From contig JAEYRF010000179.1 of the NCBI GenBank assembly GCA_023409615.1, forward strand, positions 1 through 16,016: a DNA stretch of 16,016 nt, given 5' to 3'. A program made the translations under genes and the position numbers. This stretch comes from Bacillota bacterium. GTDB lineage: Bacteria; Bacillota; Clostridia; Acetivibrionales; DTU013. Under the pieces are notes generated by a model. The model saw nothing but the letters and a program-made list of their open reading frames with translations. It did not search any database and was not told the origin of the DNA. Below, piece by piece: positions 15,218 through 16,016 of the stretch (position 1 is the stretch's first letter; every line of letters begins with the position of its first letter).

Positions 15218-15390
15218 TATTATTTCTAAATAATTATGAGGAGAAATTGAGATATTCTTCGATGCTTTGTACAAAATGATTTATTCTCTTTCCAATGGTT
15301 GCACCACACAATGGTAACTGTTACAACTGTAAAATACATCGTATATGCGAACAATTGCAGGTTGTTTAACCTGTGTTTTCATCACAGTGA
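15218..15390. other. Non-coding stretch upstream of adhE with short inverted repeats
   Basis: No gene is supported here. It contains GTAACTGTTAC (15314-15324), an inverted repeat CAGGTT-4-AACCTG (15358-15373), and an overlapping alternative hairpin CTGTG/CACAG (15371-15375 with 15383-15387). The last two are mutually exclusive because they share CTG. They may be the 5' part of the structured RNA that follows. I could not find a convincing plus-strand promoter. Confidence 0.4.
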
Positions 15391-15564
15391 GCAAAATCTT
15401 CACTTTTGGGCAATTAAATTTACATAATAAGGTGATTATTGTGTATAAGGGCTACATAATTCAGGAAAATAGTAAATTACTAGGCCAAATAAATGAAAAT
15501 CGAACAATTATCTGCCCAGAACTGAAGTTTTTTGCACACCCCGTGAAGTGGGGTGTGCTTTTTT
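15391..15564 (+). ncRNA. Candidate structured non-coding RNA with intrinsic terminator
   Basis: Arms 15393-15412 and 15513-15532 can pair over 20 positions with only two 1x1 mismatches (U-U and C-C) and one G-U, enclosing 100 bases; a shifted register extends the base with GCAAAA/UUUUGC. Inside, a small hairpin forms at 15422-15442 and a terminal stem is possible (GGGCUA 15449-15454 with UAGGCC 15481-15486). A textbook terminator follows directly. The 9-mer CGAACAATT occurs at 15348-15356 and 15501-15509. The long closing stem, internal bubble and terminal stem at this size resemble 6S RNA, but I do not see sequence marks that prove it. No ORF ends before the terminator. The 5' end is unknown. 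Confidence 0.45.
15534..15564 (+). terminator. Perfect intrinsic terminator, plus strand
   Basis: GCACACCCC (15534-15542) and GGGGTGTGC (15550-15558) pair perfectly around GTGAAGT and are followed by six T. It points away from adhE and has no protein gene before it on the plus strand, which implies an untranslated transcript. Confidence 0.9.
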
Positions 15565-15592
15565 CTTCATAATAATTCTCCGCCAGATACTT

Positions 15593-15780
15593 CTAGGCTA
15601 TTTAGTAACAACATGCTCTACTCAGGGGTGTTACTTCATAGCCAGGATGGTAGTTTCCTGTCTCACTCAATGTGAGTGCCGGCTGGTCGCAAGCATAGCT
15701 TGCTGCTCGCCCATGCGTCCTGGGTCGCACTCGCATCCGTAGCTCGGGACGCAGCGCCTGCGACATCCTACTGCAGGATG
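15593..15780. repeat. GC-rich multi-hairpin element
   Basis: At least five potential hairpins follow one another. The first is 15596-15610 with 15629-15643 (13 of 15 pairs, 18-base loop). Next are CACTCA/TGAGTG (15664-15678), GCAAGC/GCTTGC (15689-15703), an 11-position stem with three G-U pairs at 15715-15725 with 15742-15752 that overlaps CGCAG/CTGCG (15750-15762), and CATCCT/AGGATG (15764-15780). CAGGATGGT occurs as a direct repeat at 15643-15651 and 15774-15782. GGTCGCA...AGCT occurs twice in spaced form (from 15685 and 15723). The block is clearly richer in GC than the DNA on both sides. No ORF fits the pattern. A dispersed intergenic repeat or mobile hairpin element is the likeliest explanation. 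Confidence 0.6.
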
Positions 15781-15811
15781 GTGCAAGAATGTTTAATTTC
15801 CATTATCTTGC

Positions 15812-15883
15812 TTCATAATTACCTCTTCATAATTACAGCTTCATAATTACAGCTTCATAATTTCATGCTTCATAATTTCATGC
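15812..15883. repeat. 14/15-bp tandem repeat, five units
   Basis: Units begin at 15812, 15826, 15840, 15854 and 15869. The first three are 14 bp (TTCATAATTACAGC; unit 1 ends CTC instead of AGC). The last two are identical 15-bp units, TTCATAATTTCATGC. Units 2 and 3 are also identical, so the array grew by at least two separate duplications. It is non-coding, with no spacers. Confidence 0.9.
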
Positions 15884-15950
15884 TTGCTAATCACGGTGAA
15901 ATCATGAACCCATAAATTAACATAAGAGAAAATATGTAAACAACATAAAG

Positions 15951-15993
15951 TGACCTGAAACCATTGCAAAATATGCGTTTTGGGTCATTTTTT
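15951..15993 (+). terminator. Intrinsic terminator without an upstream gene
   Basis: TGACCTGAAAC (15951-15961) pairs with GTTTTGGGTCA (15977-15987), two of the eleven pairs being G-U, around a 15-base loop, followed by six T. It points right on the plus strand. Between the previous terminator and this one there is no convincing ORF, so it would end a non-coding transcript or stop read-through. The flanking DNA to 16016 holds nothing else I recognise. Confidence 0.7.
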
Positions 15994-16016
15994 ATTGCAA
16001 TATGAAGGAAAATATT

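Noticed and set aside
15391..15564. Firm assignment as 6S RNA
   Set aside because: The fold plan and size fit, but I could not match conserved 6S bubble sequences or find a promoter, so only a generic structured RNA is called.
15345..15572. 75-residue open frame on the plus strand upstream of adhE
   Set aside because: It reads straight through the perfect terminator at 15534-15564 and through the stem arms, and has no ribosome binding site before its ATG, so a structured RNA explains the region better.
15548..15742. 64-residue open frame through the hairpin cluster
   Set aside because: Its codons are made of inverted repeats, it has no ribosome binding site, and it starts inside the terminator stem.
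15812..15883. Possible CRISPR array
   Set aside because: The units are only 14-15 bp, directly adjacent, with no spacers and no cas genes; this is a simple tandem repeat.

Overview
The window looks like a mesophilic, fermentative, low-GC Gram-positive anaerobe of the class Clostridia. The evidence is AT-rich DNA with strong AGGAGG-type ribosome binding sites, an LTA-synthase-type envelope enzyme, a full-length fused AdhE, predicted Rex operators, extended -10 promoters (TGnTATAAT) and intrinsic terminators. A member of Lachnospirales or a relative is my guess, not a demonstrated placement. No phage, transposase, CRISPR array, tRNA or rRNA body is visible.

Layout. At 1-125 the minus strand carries a TTGAAAACTG box typical of Firmicutes rRNA leaders, so an rRNA or tRNA operon may lie just beyond the left edge. 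At 126-4707, minus strand, come an LTA-synthase/phosphoglycerol-transferase family protein with its own promoter and a tightly packed four-gene operon: sirtuin, geranylgeranyl-reductase-type flavoprotein, 55-residue basic protein, RsmC-like methyltransferase. At 4995-7246, plus strand, are a membrane sensor histidine kinase with no response regulator in the window and a small winged-helix-like protein. At 7252-9278 are galE (minus) and a divergent AraC-family regulator (plus), with two palindromes between them. At 9308-12351, minus strand, are a small CopZ-like metal-binding protein and a SsuBCA/NMT1-type ABC transporter operon (ATPase, permease, lipoprotein). At 12484-15105, minus strand, is adhE, with a strong terminator downstream and a near-consensus promoter overlapped by two Rex-type operators.

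The last 800 bases (15218-16016) hold no convincing protein gene but much structure: a candidate structured RNA closed by a 20-position stem and ended by a textbook terminator (15391-15564), a GC-rich cluster of at least five hairpins (15593-15780), a five-unit 14/15-bp tandem repeat (15812-15883) and a second terminator with no gene in front of it (15951-15993).

How the genes fit together: adhE reoxidises NADH by reducing acetyl-CoA to ethanol, and Rex would tie its expression to the NADH/NAD+ ratio. GalE supplies UDP-galactose or UDP-glucose for sugar use or surface polymers. The LTA-synthase-like enzyme builds polyglycerol-phosphate-type envelope polymers. The ABC transporter imports a small organic solute that I cannot identify. 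The most unusual points are the structured non-coding block next to adhE, three consecutive 14-residue repeats inside the ABC ATPase just before its Q-loop, and the paired Rex sites.
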